Shown one piece after another: positions 30,057 to 36,724 of a stretch of 38,181 bases of DNA. The stretch comes from a virus. Positions within the stretch are counted from its first letter, which is position 1, and each line of letters begins with the position of its first letter. The stretch spans positions 1-38,181 of the IMG/VR virus record IMGVR_UViG_3300046334_000021; one strand, written 5' to 3'. Below the pieces are notes generated by a model. The model had not been told where the DNA came from and made no database searches. It saw only the letters and a program-made list of their open reading frames with translations. The position numbers and the translations under genes are program-made.

Positions 30057-30430
30057 TCCCTGGACTCCAATTCTTCGAGTAAAATATCAATAATTTTTTG
30101 CTGATTGCGAATCTGTCCTTCAATAAATTCTTCAATCTTCTCAAACTCAACATTTTCATTTGGCCAGTCCTTTTTTAATCGCTCTTTTAATGCTTCGGGA
30201 GCAAAAATTATTCCTTTGAATAAATCATACATTCCTCGCATTATTTGAATATTTTTTGCTAACATTTGACCCAATTCTTTTAAGGAAGAGCTTTTAAGCT
30301 CATCCTTATGCTTTTCACATACACAACTCATCTTTTCCTCTCTTTTTTCTACACATTTATGCGGAAAACTTACATCATCAAATCCACATTTACATGGAAT
30401 ATCTGGGTAATCATTCCAGTCAATCGCCAT
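30053..30430 (-). CDS. Hypothetical Cys-rich protein, 125 aa
   Basis: The N-terminal 40 residues hold five Cys and two conserved-looking His ('CKCGFDDVSFPHKC' and 'CVCEKH'), likely a metal site. Long helices with a coiled-coil end ('QIRNQQKIIDILLEELESRE') follow. It starts one base after the RecT stop and overlaps the next gene by 4 bases. A zinc-stabilised nucleic-acid or partner-binding protein is plausible. Confidence 0.65.
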   Translation of the reverse strand: MAIDWNDYPDIPCKCGFDDVSFPHKCVEKREEKMSCVCEKHKDELKSSSLKELGQMLAKNIQIMRGMYDLFKGIIFAPEALKERLKKDWPNENVEFEKIEEFIEGQIRNQQKIIDILLEELESRE

Positions 30431-31476
30431 TATTTATCTGCCTCTTTGTTTAATATTGCGATAAAATCATCAGCCTGGGCGATTGTCAGCTCTCCCAATG
30501 CTTCTACCTCATAATGTTTAAGAGCATCACCAAATCGAGCTGGCGAGAAGTCTTTAACCGATACCAGGGCATGAATTTCCTTTAATTGCTCAGGAGTAGC
30601 CACTTCACCAGTTTCAACCTGTTCACCTTCAATTGTCTTGCCCTTTGCTGCATTCAATTTATCCATTAACGCATCATGCTGGCGAGAAGGTTTTGCATTA
30701 GGAGTTTCGCCTGTTTCATGGTCGATAAAGTCAATGTCAAATTCTTCACTGGCAGCCTCTTTAATATTTTGGATTCCAGCTTCTTGCAGCTCATCAAGTG
30801 ACACGGCTTTTTGCATTTCAACACTACAGGGCAACCATTTAAACAGTTTTCTAAGTACAGTCTTTTTCGCCATTTCTTCGTAGTGCGTAACCCAAGGACC
30901 ATTATTTTTAGACTTGGATTGATTCTTGATTAAGTCCACGTCCTTTTTGCTCATTACATCAAATTGATGTCCGCCATCTTTGAGAAGGGCAACAGCATAA
31001 ACTGCCACTAATTCCCCTCGGTCATTCATAGCTGGCTTATGGGTTAAGTCTTCTTTCAATCCAAATTCATAGCTAAATTGATCGTTTGAATAAACAGCCC
31101 GAGCCACTAAAGAAGTAATTTGACCTGATCGTCTGGCTAAGTCCAGGAAACCACGATAACCAGGCATGAAAGTACACTCGACTTTGCCAGTTTGGTTATT
31201 ATTGAAAGGAATCAAGTAACACGATCCCAAAATGCCAGGCTCTAAACCTAATTGAGACGCTTGCATAATGGCAGCAATAAAGCTCAACGGATCACATTCT
31301 TGAAGCTTAGGTGTTTTCCTAAGCTCAGTCATTGCAATTCGTGCCATTCGTTCAGGGGTTAAATGCCTTGGAAGACAGCGAGCAATCTCACCTTTCATCT
31401 GTTCCAGTAATCCCATAACTGACTTTTGGTTAGCCATCATCATGCTTTTTCTTTCTGTAACTGACATATTACTCAT
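30430..31476 (-). CDS. recT: RecT-family single-strand annealing protein
   Basis: A 348-aa recombinase that anneals complementary single strands. The RecT core (about residues 30-220) shows 'SFIAAIMQASQLGLEPGILG', 'LIPFNNN', 'FMPGYRGFLDLARRSGQI' and 'YEEMAKKTVLRKLFKWLPCS', all diagnostic. The remaining acidic C-terminal region is longer than in E. coli RecT (269 aa). Its start overlaps the upstream nuclease gene by 4 bases, and AGGAG precedes it. It should act on 3' overhangs made by the nuclease, supporting concatemer formation and genome mosaicism. Confidence 0.94.
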   Translation of the reverse strand: MSNMSVTERKSMMMANQKSVMGLLEQMKGEIARCLPRHLTPERMARIAMTELRKTPKLQECDPLSFIAAIMQASQLGLEPGILGSCYLIPFNNNQTGKVECTFMPGYRGFLDLARRSGQITSLVARAVYSNDQFSYEFGLKEDLTHKPAMNDRGELVAVYAVALLKDGGHQFDVMSKKDVDLIKNQSKSKNNGPWVTHYEEMAKKTVLRKLFKWLPCSVEMQKAVSLDELQEAGIQNIKEAASEEFDIDFIDHETGETPNAKPSRQHDALMDKLNAAKGKTIEGEQVETGEVATPEQLKEIHALVSVKDFSPARFGDALKHYEVEALGELTIAQADDFIAILNKEADK

Positions 31477-32303
31477 GCTGCTTTCTCCTCTAAATCAATA
31501 GTAGCGTACTTTGGAACTGCTAATTCCTGTACAAGGTATCCTTCCCATTTATTTTCATCGAAACACTTTTTCAGCTTTCTTTTGTAGCTTGTAAATTGGT
31601 CTATTCCGAACTGCAAAGCCTCATCTTTCATTATGTAAATTGCCGGAACGTGTGGCGCTTCTTTTTCACAAGCCAATATAACAAACATATCAAAAGGTTT
31701 ATCCAGTGCTTTACACGCCTCGTGAGCCATTCCAGCTTGCAGATAATACCCATAATCTAAAGCACTTCTCATAAAGCTATAAGCGCTCGCGTTATTCGTA
31801 GTTTTCAAGTCTACTACCATTTTGGATGACCATATATCAGGTCGTGTTTTAAATTGCAAACCTGTTTCTTTGTCTGTCCAAAATATAGACTGCTCATAAA
31901 CTGCCTCACCTAAAAGGGTCGTCACAATCTCGTGCTTGCTTACCAGTTCAACCATTTTGCTAACTTTGGCAAATTGGTCATCACTTAAAAGTATTTTTCC
32001 CTGGCTTTCTTCAACAAAAATTTCCCATTCTTCCTTTCCTTGTTTGGTGCGTCTATCTACTTTAGGCGCTATAGCAAATTCCATCTGAAATTTTGCCGGC
32101 TCTAATAACATCGTGTGAAAAGCCGAGCCTATATTCATTGCTGGCGTGGCCTCTTGTTTCTCAGCAAGACCCGACATTGTTTCATACCAAAAATGATACG
32201 GGCTTTTATCTAATAACATTAATTTACTGCGAGAAATACCCTCAGAAGCATGATATTGCTCATTTGTTATGTCATAGACCCCATCTTTATATATTGCGTT
32301 CAT
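31473..32303 (-). CDS. RecE-like PD-(D/E)XK exonuclease
   Basis: A 276-aa nuclease paired with RecT. Motifs are 'DKSPYHFWYE', 'GSAFHTMLLEP' with the conserved His, the catalytic 'RPDIWSSKMVVDLKTT' (PD...DxK) and 'YYLQAGMAHEACK' with the Q motif. This matches the C-terminal nuclease domain of exonuclease VIII and related phage proteins. It resects 5' strands to give RecT its substrate. I choose ATG 32303, with AAAGGAA upstream. A longer frame to 32354 would start upstream of the mapped promoter's expected start site and can be rejected. Confidence 0.9.
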   Translation of the reverse strand: MNAIYKDGVYDITNEQYHASEGISRSKLMLLDKSPYHFWYETMSGLAEKQEATPAMNIGSAFHTMLLEPAKFQMEFAIAPKVDRRTKQGKEEWEIFVEESQGKILLSDDQFAKVSKMVELVSKHEIVTTLLGEAVYEQSIFWTDKETGLQFKTRPDIWSSKMVVDLKTTNNASAYSFMRSALDYGYYLQAGMAHEACKALDKPFDMFVILACEKEAPHVPAIYIMKDEALQFGIDQFTSYKRKLKKCFDENKWEGYLVQELAVPKYATIDLEEKAA

Positions 32304-32332
32304 AGTGTTTCCTTTTGTTGTATTAAGCATCC

Positions 32333-32361
32333 ATTCTATGGGCAGTGTGCCCATATGTCAA
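32333..32361 (-). promoter_or_regulatory. Proximal promoter of the recombination operon
   Basis: On the minus strand the consensus -35 TTGACA (32361-32356), a 17-base spacer and -10 TAGAAT (32338-32333) are about 30 bases upstream of the RecE-like start. The spacer is filled by a perfect-arm palindrome, so repression by a dimeric regulator is expected. Confidence 0.85.
32338..32354. promoter_or_regulatory. Operator-like palindrome O2 (ATGGGCA-N3-TGCCCAT)
   Basis: ATGGGCAGTGTGCCCAT has perfect 7-base arms around a 3-base centre. It lies between the -10 and -35 of the recombination promoter. It is the most symmetric of the three related 17-mers and may be the highest-affinity site. Confidence 0.82.
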
Positions 32362-32389
32362 CTATTTATTACACAATATTTAAAAGTGA

Positions 32390-32418
32390 ATTATATGGGT
32401 ATGATTCCCATACGTCAA
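32390..32418 (-). promoter_or_regulatory. Distal promoter of the recombination operon
   Basis: On the minus strand -35 TTGACG (32418-32413), a 17-base spacer and a perfect -10 TATAAT (32395-32390) lie 57 bases upstream of the proximal promoter. Its spacer contains the third operator. Two tandem, similarly built promoters imply strong expression tightly shut by the same repressor. Confidence 0.75.
32395..32411. promoter_or_regulatory. Operator-like palindrome O3 (ATGGG-N7-CCCAT)
   Basis: ATGGGTATGATTCCCAT is symmetric at 7 of 8 positions. It fills the spacer of the distal minus-strand promoter and overlaps the -35 of the plus-strand Cro promoter. Binding here would control divergent transcription in both directions, as in lambdoid switches. 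Confidence 0.8.
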
Positions 32419-32433
32419 AAATATTGTTATATT
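32405..32433 (+). promoter_or_regulatory. Promoter of the Cro-like gene and rightward early operon
   Basis: An extended -10 (TGTTATATT, hexamer 32428-32433) is 17 bases from a weak -35, TTCCCA (32405-32410). The -35 overlaps operator O3. The expected start site is near 32440, giving a 20-base leader with AGGAGG before the Cro-like ATG. Confidence 0.62.
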
Positions 32434-32460
32434 CTCCAAAAATAAATAGGAGGCATAAAA

Positions 32461-32657
32461 TGACACCTGATGATGTTTTGAAAAAATATGGGAGTCAGTA
32501 TAACTTCCAGAAAGAAACCGGTATGTCTCACCGCTCTTTAGGGCGCTGGATTGTTTGGGGTTATGTGCCGGAAAATTCACAATACAAGCTTGAGCGCATT
32601 ACTAAAGGCGAACTTAAAACGGAATGGACGGAACAACCAACGGAGAAAGCCGGATGA
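32461..32657 (+). CDS. Cro-like transcriptional regulator
   Basis: A 65-aa protein resembling P22 Cro (61 aa) in length and layout. The N-terminal 'MTPDDVLKKYGSQYNFQKET' corresponds to the first two helices. Recognition helix 'SHRSLGRWIVWG' and 'VPENSQYKLERITKGEL' follow, the latter close to the P22 Cro 'IPEKDAYRLEIVTAGAL' pattern. It lies directly downstream of three related operators and probably binds them as a dimer. AGGAGG lies 7 bases before the ATG. No divergent CI-type repressor partner was found, which is unusual for a Cro gene. Confidence 0.83.
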
Positions 32658-32860
32658 GTGAAAATATAAATATTACCGAAGCTAAAAAGAGTTTAAAGCA
32701 CCATGTTAAATTCTTTGAAAGCTTGCTAGCCCATATTAGAAAAGGGGAAGAACCGTTTTTAAGTCGCTCTATGTGGGCAACCTGGTGTCTTCATAGATAC
32801 ATTGAAGATAGGCTGGTACATGATATTGAAAAGGCAATGAAAGAACATGGCGAAAATTAA
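32654..32860 (+). CDS. Hypothetical protein, 68 aa
   Basis: Helical protein starting 'MSENINITEAKKSLKHHVKF'. The ATG overlaps the Cro stop (ATGA), so it is translationally coupled. A longer frame from 32624 lies inside the cro gene. The region 'RSMWATWCLHRYIEDRLVHD' is rich in aromatic residues. Position right after cro suggests an early host-takeover or regulatory role, but no family is recognised. Confidence 0.65.
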   Translation: MSENINITEAKKSLKHHVKFFESLLAHIRKGEEPFLSRSMWATWCLHRYIEDRLVHDIEKAMKEHGEN

Positions 32861-33077
32861 CAGGGATTGGACAGGTAATTGGTCAAATATGAATAAAGCA
32901 CCCTGGTATAAATTATTGTGGTGTGCTTTTCGTCATGTAAAAAAATATAAAATTTATCCTGTTTGGGATTTTGCAACGGAAACTGGCCATGATGTTAAGG
33001 TTTATGGCTGTATGAAATGTAATATTTGGAGACGAGTCGATGGAAGTGAAGGGAAGTCAGCAAATAGCCAGGTGTGA
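32847..33077 (+). CDS. Hypothetical Trp/Cys-containing protein, 76 aa
   Basis: Basic, Trp-rich protein ('INRDWTGNWSNMNKAPWYKL') with a 'CMKCNIWRR' motif near residues 55-63, perhaps half of a metal site with Cys27 and His30. It overlaps its predecessor by 14 bases and its successor by 38. No family recognised. Confidence 0.6.
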   Translation: MAKINRDWTGNWSNMNKAPWYKLLWCAFRHVKKYKIYPVWDFATETGHDVKVYGCMKCNIWRRVDGSEGKSANSQV

Positions 33078-33213
33078 TATGTGCACTGAAATAGGCATTA
33101 ATTTGAACTATTTAGTAGTTCCTAATGGGAATATGACACCCTCACATGTGCTCCTTTGTTCAGTATGTACAGCTAAACAGGTGAATGAATTTTTAAATAG
33201 GGATAAAAAATGA
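33040..33213 (+). CDS. Small zinc-ribbon protein, 57 aa (short gene)
   Basis: A 57-codon frame beginning 'MEVKGSQQIARCDMCTEIGI', with CDMC (12-15) and CSVC (40-43), a CxxC pair spacing typical of zinc ribbons. GGAG precedes the ATG and the stop overlaps the next start (ATGA). It fills what would otherwise be a 130-base gap. Probably a nucleic-acid or protein adaptor. Confidence 0.7.
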   Translation: MEVKGSQQIARCDMCTEIGINLNYLVVPNGNMTPSHVLLCSVCTAKQVNEFLNRDKK

Positions 33214-33746
33214 GCTGCATAACAAAAATATTAGAATTAAAGGGCGATAAAGATGTTTTAGTTCCTGAAGGTAAATGGATAGCTGTTGAGGGAGGAGGAA
33301 CTTATAAAGACCATGAATATTTAATTGTTATGAATACGAATGGACATCGTTGCGGTTATGTCGCAATTCCTCCTGATCACCCATATAGCAATACGCCCGA
33401 AGAAGAACGTTCATTTATGGGCGGAAGAACATACAAGCATTATGATTATGATAGTTTGAATATAGACTGTCATGGCGGTTTAACTTTTATGTCTCCAACA
33501 CATGGTCTAAAAGATTTATTGCCCGTTCCTTGTAATGACATGTGGATAGGATTTGATTGCGGTCATCATGGTGATAGCTGTGATATTAAATTATTTAAAA
33601 AATATTTCGGAGAAGAAGAAACCAAAGAAAAAGAATCTTTTTTTAATGCGATGAATTTTGGTGGAATGTCGGACGTAAAAGATTTTGGTTATGTGGAAGA
33701 ACAATGTCATTACATTATCGATCAATTAATCCAGGTGGCCGCATGA
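33210..33746 (+). CDS. Hypothetical protein, 178 aa
   Basis: Gly-, His- and Tyr-rich protein of unknown family. Segments include 'GKWIAVEGGGTYKDHEYLIV', 'NGHRCGYVAIPPDHPY' and 'MWIGFDCGHHGDSCD', which resemble a small conserved phage protein type with several His/Cys that might bind metal. It overlaps both neighbours by 4 bases. It is the largest unknown in the rightward early operon before the SPFH gene. Confidence 0.65.
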   Translation: MSCITKILELKGDKDVLVPEGKWIAVEGGGTYKDHEYLIVMNTNGHRCGYVAIPPDHPYSNTPEEERSFMGGRTYKHYDYDSLNIDCHGGLTFMSPTHGLKDLLPVPCNDMWIGFDCGHHGDSCDIKLFKKYFGEEETKEKESFFNAMNFGGMSDVKDFGYVEEQCHYIIDQLIQVAA

Positions 33747-34042
33747 GCAAACCGCTATTATTTCGCTTTCATAAGGGAATGCTTGAAGAATCCATGCAAA
33801 CCATGAGAGAAATTTACTCATTTGAATCCTTAATTATGATGATTAATTGTGAATGGGATTTTATGCCTGTAGCGATAAGAGTTTCGCCATACGTGTATGA
33901 TGACCGCATTAATTGGGATACTCATATTGTCACAGCAAAATTTAAAGGGTTAGAAGATTCAGGATTTATGCCAGTAGGATTTTTAAATCGTGATCCAGGA
34001 TGGTCACATCAACAGGGAGAAGTAAATGAAGTTGAAGCATAG
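33743..34042 (+). CDS. Hypothetical protein, 99 aa
   Basis: Begins 'MSKPLLFRFHKGMLEESMQT' at an ATG overlapping the upstream stop (ATGA). An earlier in-frame start at 33704 lies inside the preceding gene. The product is mixed alpha/beta with 'YVYDDRINWDTHIVTAKFKG'. The gene overlaps the SPFH gene by 17 bases. No family recognised. Confidence 0.65.
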   Translation: MSKPLLFRFHKGMLEESMQTMREIYSFESLIMMINCEWDFMPVAIRVSPYVYDDRINWDTHIVTAKFKGLEDSGFMPVGFLNRDPGWSHQQGEVNEVEA

Positions 34043-34916
34043 GATTCAAGCGGGATTAATTGGCGGCGTAGTATTTATTAGCGCTGTTTATGTTGGCTGT
34101 AATTTGACACGAGTACCAGCCGGTTATCGAGGCGTTATCGTCAATCTTTATGGCTCAGATAAAGGGGTTTCCGAACAATCGGCAGGAGTAGGGCGCTATT
34201 ATCTTGGATGGAATAAAGAAATGTATCTGTTTCCTACATTCTTGCAAAACCGCTCCTGGAATAAAGAGCAAGCCATCACCATGCAAACTTCGGAAGGTTT
34301 AACGATTACAACCGATGCTGGCATAACCTACCAGATTGAACCTGATAATATTGTCAAAGTGTTTACAAAATACCGACTAGGAATTGAAGAAATAACAAAT
34401 ACTTTTCTTCATAACATGGTGCGAGATGCTATGAATGAAGTGGCAAGCAGAATGACTGTAGACCAAATTTATGGCTTGAAGAAAGAGGAATTTATCACCT
34501 CTGTTAATGCTATTGTTATTAAAGAAGCCGCCAGCAACGGCATAAACGTCGATAAAATTTATCTTATCGGTAGTTTTGTACTGCCTCCCTCTGTTATGAA
34601 TTCCATTAACACCAAAATTGAGGCTTCCCAAAATGCTGTTAAGGTTGAAAATGAAATCGCTACAAGTCGCGCCGAAGCTCAAAAAACCATCGTTGAAGCA
34701 AAAGCCCGTGGAGAACGACAAATCATTGAAGCCGAAGCAAACGCCAAGCAAATTACCTTAAATGCTGAGTCGCAAGCTAAAGCAAATAAAATCCTGGCTG
34801 ATAGCTTAACCCCTGAATTTGTCCAGTACCAGGCAATTCTCAAATGGGATGGTCAATTACCAACCACAAACGCCTCAAATGCAATGCCATTTATTAACAT
34901 AGGGAAGAAATCATGA
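34026..34916 (+). CDS. SPFH/prohibitin-like membrane protein
   Basis: A 296-aa protein with an N-terminal membrane segment (about residues 9-25), a SPFH/Band 7 domain (about 30-200, 'VPAGYRGVIVNLYG', 'TTDAGITYQIEPDN') and an Ala/Glu-rich coiled coil (about 205-265). This is the layout of HflC, HflK and prohibitins, which form large rings around membrane proteases such as FtsH. Cys25 lies at the end of the hydrophobic segment but without a good lipobox. GGGAG precedes the ATG. A phage copy may protect phage proteins from FtsH or affect entry or exclusion. Those roles are inferred. Confidence 0.88.
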   Translation: MKLKHRIQAGLIGGVVFISAVYVGCNLTRVPAGYRGVIVNLYGSDKGVSEQSAGVGRYYLGWNKEMYLFPTFLQNRSWNKEQAITMQTSEGLTITTDAGITYQIEPDNIVKVFTKYRLGIEEITNTFLHNMVRDAMNEVASRMTVDQIYGLKKEEFITSVNAIVIKEAASNGINVDKIYLIGSFVLPPSVMNSINTKIEASQNAVKVENEIATSRAEAQKTIVEAKARGERQIIEAEANAKQITLNAESQAKANKILADSLTPEFVQYQAILKWDGQLPTTNASNAMPFINIGKKS

Positions 34917-35146
34917 AATCAAGATGTCTCTTGAAAGCAATCGGATTGCTGATGCTATTAATGTTTACTACGGGCATTGTTTTGCCCTGGATTATTAGCA
35001 ATGTGTTGATGCCTGTATGGATGATAATTTTCACATTAGCGGCAGTGATTGCTTTATGGGTTGTTCTTTTAGAAAGCCCCTATCGCAAGCTAGTTCAATT
35101 CTTATTAAATACCAAAAAGGAATCAGCAAATGACAACAGCAATTGA
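34913..35146 (+). CDS. Small two-span membrane protein, 77 aa
   Basis: Two hydrophobic segments (about 9-29 and 34-53) with a short loop between them and a basic then polar C-terminus ('SPYRKLVQFLLNTKK'). ATG overlaps the SPFH stop (ATGA), so the two are tightly coupled and probably act together in the membrane. Size and topology would also fit a class II holin, but it is far from the lysozyme and lies in the early operon. Confidence 0.72.
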   Translation: MKSRCLLKAIGLLMLLMFTTGIVLPWIISNVLMPVWMIIFTLAAVIALWVVLLESPYRKLVQFLLNTKKESANDNSN

Positions 35147-35480
35147 AGCAGTAGAACAATTTTTAAATGGATTAACGCCAAAAGATGCCGAAAGAGCAGT
35201 AGAACATCTTCGTCATATGATTCATGGACAAGGTATCAATGTGCTTGAAAAATTCGTAGAGTCTTTTGATATCAACGATCCCATTGATGGTGTTATTGCG
35301 GCAACTGTAGCTCATATTATCGCACAAGCCGATAAATCAATGAGAGAGCAAGTAGACGCAATAAGAGAAAGAACAAATCACGTTTGCGGCTCAGATTTAG
35401 CGGCTATTATGGTGAATACTTTGCGCCATGTTTCAAACGGTATTGAAAATCAAATGGAACAGGATAAACACACGCACTAA
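35130..35480 (+). CDS. Hypothetical helical protein, 116 aa
   Basis: All-helical soluble protein ('MTTAIEAVEQFLNGLTPKDA', 'ADKSMREQVDAIRERTNHVC') ending in His-rich 'QDKHTH'. It overlaps the two-span membrane gene by 17 bases, with AAGGA upstream. No family recognised. Confidence 0.65.
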   Translation: MTTAIEAVEQFLNGLTPKDAERAVEHLRHMIHGQGINVLEKFVESFDINDPIDGVIAATVAHIIAQADKSMREQVDAIRERTNHVCGSDLAAIMVNTLRHVSNGIENQMEQDKHTH

Positions 35481-35489
35481 GGACAGATT

Positions 35490-35819
35490 ATGTGGATTGA
35501 GTACGATTTAAAATTCAAGGGAGAAGTACATGAGAGAGGAATTTTTAACAGCGAGCATGTTAAATTCTTTGAGATACAGCAACACGGCGGAGGCTACGGA
35601 AAAGCAATCGAATTGTACTATGACGGTCATGACACCAAGTGTATTTTTATTGTTGACGATGACGAGCTTATTAACAAAGTATGGCAAGCAATTAAAACGG
35701 CTTTGGCCTGTCATCCTTGTGAAATTCCAGGAGTCGGATTTATTCGTCCATTGCAAAGGCCATTTTTCAATGATGAAACGACACTTATTCCCTCAGCTTA
35801 TGAAGGTGAGCCGCTATGA
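35490..35819 (+). CDS. Hypothetical beta-rich protein, 109 aa
   Basis: Mostly beta, beginning 'MWIEYDLKFKGEVHERGIFN' with an acidic strand pair 'CIFIVDDDELINKVWQAIKT'. AAGGA precedes the ATG. Its stop overlaps the following ATG. It has no recognised domain. The frame is preferred over the overlapping +1 frame because it has the ribosome-binding site and natural start spacing. Confidence 0.65.
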   Translation: MWIEYDLKFKGEVHERGIFNSEHVKFFEIQQHGGGYGKAIELYYDGHDTKCIFIVDDDELINKVWQAIKTALACHPCEIPGVGFIRPLQRPFFNDETTLIPSAYEGEPL

Positions 35820-36013
35820 GTAAATTGCTTCATTTTCCTAAGAAAGCACAAAAAGAGGAGCTACATTTGCTCCTTCCTGAAAATGCATTAACCAAAATGT
35901 TACGCGAGATTTCCAATGAAGCGTTTAAAAGCGGCAGACGTCATGGCTTTTTTATTGGCCTCACACTGACGAATGTTGTTAATCTAATCATACAGTTTGT
36001 TTTTAAACATTGA
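35816..36013 (+). CDS. Hypothetical protein with C-terminal hydrophobic segment, 65 aa
   Basis: A charged helical N-terminal part ('LPENALTKMLREISNEAFKS') is followed by a single hydrophobic stretch ('GFFIGLTLTNVVNLIIQFVF', about 44-63), consistent with a tail-anchored membrane protein. ATG overlaps the previous stop (ATGA). Function unknown. It may belong to the membrane group around the SPFH gene. Confidence 0.62.
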   Translation: MSKLLHFPKKAQKEELHLLLPENALTKMLREISNEAFKSGRRHGFFIGLTLTNVVNLIIQFVFKH

Positions 36014-36033
36014 GTGGGAATTTAAAATTACCT

Positions 36034-36078
36034 GATATAAGATGACCTAATGCCAAAGTTCACACCTTTAGCATTAGG
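36034..36078 (+). promoter_or_regulatory. Extended -10 element followed by a strong hairpin
   Basis: An extended -10 (hexamer TATAAG, 36036-36041, preceded by TGA) has no clear -35. CCTAATGC (36046-36053) and GCATTAGG (36071-36078) form a perfect 8-bp stem that continues with AAAG/CTTT after one mismatch. The transcript would begin at this hairpin, which could protect the RNA 5' end or regulate the gene at 36179. No T-tract follows, so it is not a typical terminator. The rest of the 165-base gap shows no gene with a ribosome-binding site. Confidence 0.5.
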
Positions 36079-36178
36079 CTGGCGCAAGCCGCTGACAGTA
36101 CAACGTGTAAATCTTCAATGGACACGCAGCACTGACGACAGTTTAACCATTGGAGTAGTAAAAAGCAAAGGAGTTTTA

Positions 36179-36370
36179 ATGGCAATTGACATATATGCTA
36201 AGTCCGTTCAATTACTTGAACGTGTAGCCAATTCCGTACATGAGCGCGATCCGAAAAATCCTAATCTATTATGCTTTAGTACGAGTGAAGTTCAGGTAGT
36301 CGAAGAATGGATAGAAGAATTTTGTCAAGAGATAAAGAAAGATTGCGTATGCCTGGACGGTGTACAATGA
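36179..36370 (+). CDS. Hypothetical protein, 63 aa
   Basis: Acidic helical protein starting 'MAIDIYAKSVQLLERVANSV' at an ATG with AAAGGAG 6 bases upstream. A longer frame from 36050 would start inside the hairpin without a site. Three Cys near the C-terminus ('FCQEIKKDCVCLDG') may bind metal. Its stop codon is the first part of the following terminator. Confidence 0.65.
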   Translation: MAIDIYAKSVQLLERVANSVHERDPKNPNLLCFSTSEVQVVEEWIEEFCQEIKKDCVCLDGVQ

Positions 36371-36405
36371 AAAGCCCGCAAGTGGAGACACGAACGGGCT
36401 TTTTT
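36370..36405 (+). terminator. Rho-independent terminator ahead of the replication genes
   Basis: AAAAGCCCG (36370-36378) pairs with CGGGCTTTT (36395-36403) and six T residues end the structure at 36405. The stem begins in the stop codon of the 63-aa gene. No convincing promoter lies between it and the replication genes, so those genes probably depend on read-through, that is, on attenuation or antitermination. Confidence 0.9.
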
Positions 36406-36434
36406 GTATCTACAACTTATCAAGGAAGTTCATC

Positions 36435-36470
36435 ATGAAAAATTACAACAACAAGGTAACTATAACATGA
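36435..36470 (+). CDS. Possible 11-aa leader peptide
   Basis: ATG at 36435 has AAGGAAG at ideal spacing and encodes MKNYNNKVTIT before a TGA that overlaps the start of the 82-aa gene (ATGA). The larger gene itself has a poor ribosome-binding site, so translation of this short frame may drive re-initiation. Eleven codons are too few to judge by composition. Confidence 0.4.
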   Translation: MKNYNNKVTIT

Positions 36471-36715
36471 ATTTTACGAAAGAGAATATCCCAGCGACAT
36501 TATTAGAAAACGAAAAAGTTTTAGCCATACGAGACTTGAGGGTATTGGGTATTTACACATTTGTATTACTGATGATTCAACAGGGCGAATATACTGTGAC
36601 TCTTATTATTGATAAGATGAAGGAACAATTTTTTATTGAGGACAAAGAAGTGTTAGACGCTTTAAAAATAATTATTGATGATTTGATGTTGATTACTATG
36701 GTTAAAGAAAAATAA
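36467..36715 (+). CDS. Hypothetical protein, possibly winged-helix, 82 aa
   Basis: Begins 'MNFTKENIPATLLENEKVLA'. The rest could form a small winged helix ('IYTFVLLMIQQGEYTVTLII', then 'FFIEDKEVLDALKIIIDDLM'). This resembles the N-terminal part of some replication or regulatory proteins and fits the position before the replication gene. A longer frame from 36404 crosses the terminator and is rejected. Family assignment is uncertain. Confidence 0.58.
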   Translation: MNFTKENIPATLLENEKVLAIRDLRVLGIYTFVLLMIQQGEYTVTLIIDKMKEQFFIEDKEVLDALKIIIDDLMLITMVKEK

Positions 36716-36724
36716 AGGAATGAT

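Noticed and set aside
32304-32354. Longer start of the RecE-like nuclease
   Set aside because: It would begin inside the promoter, upstream of the expected transcription start. ATG 32303 has a good ribosome-binding site.
35530-35823. Alternative frame overlapping the 109-aa gene
   Set aside because: The 35490-35819 frame has AAGGA and a coupled stop/start with the next gene. The alternative has neither.
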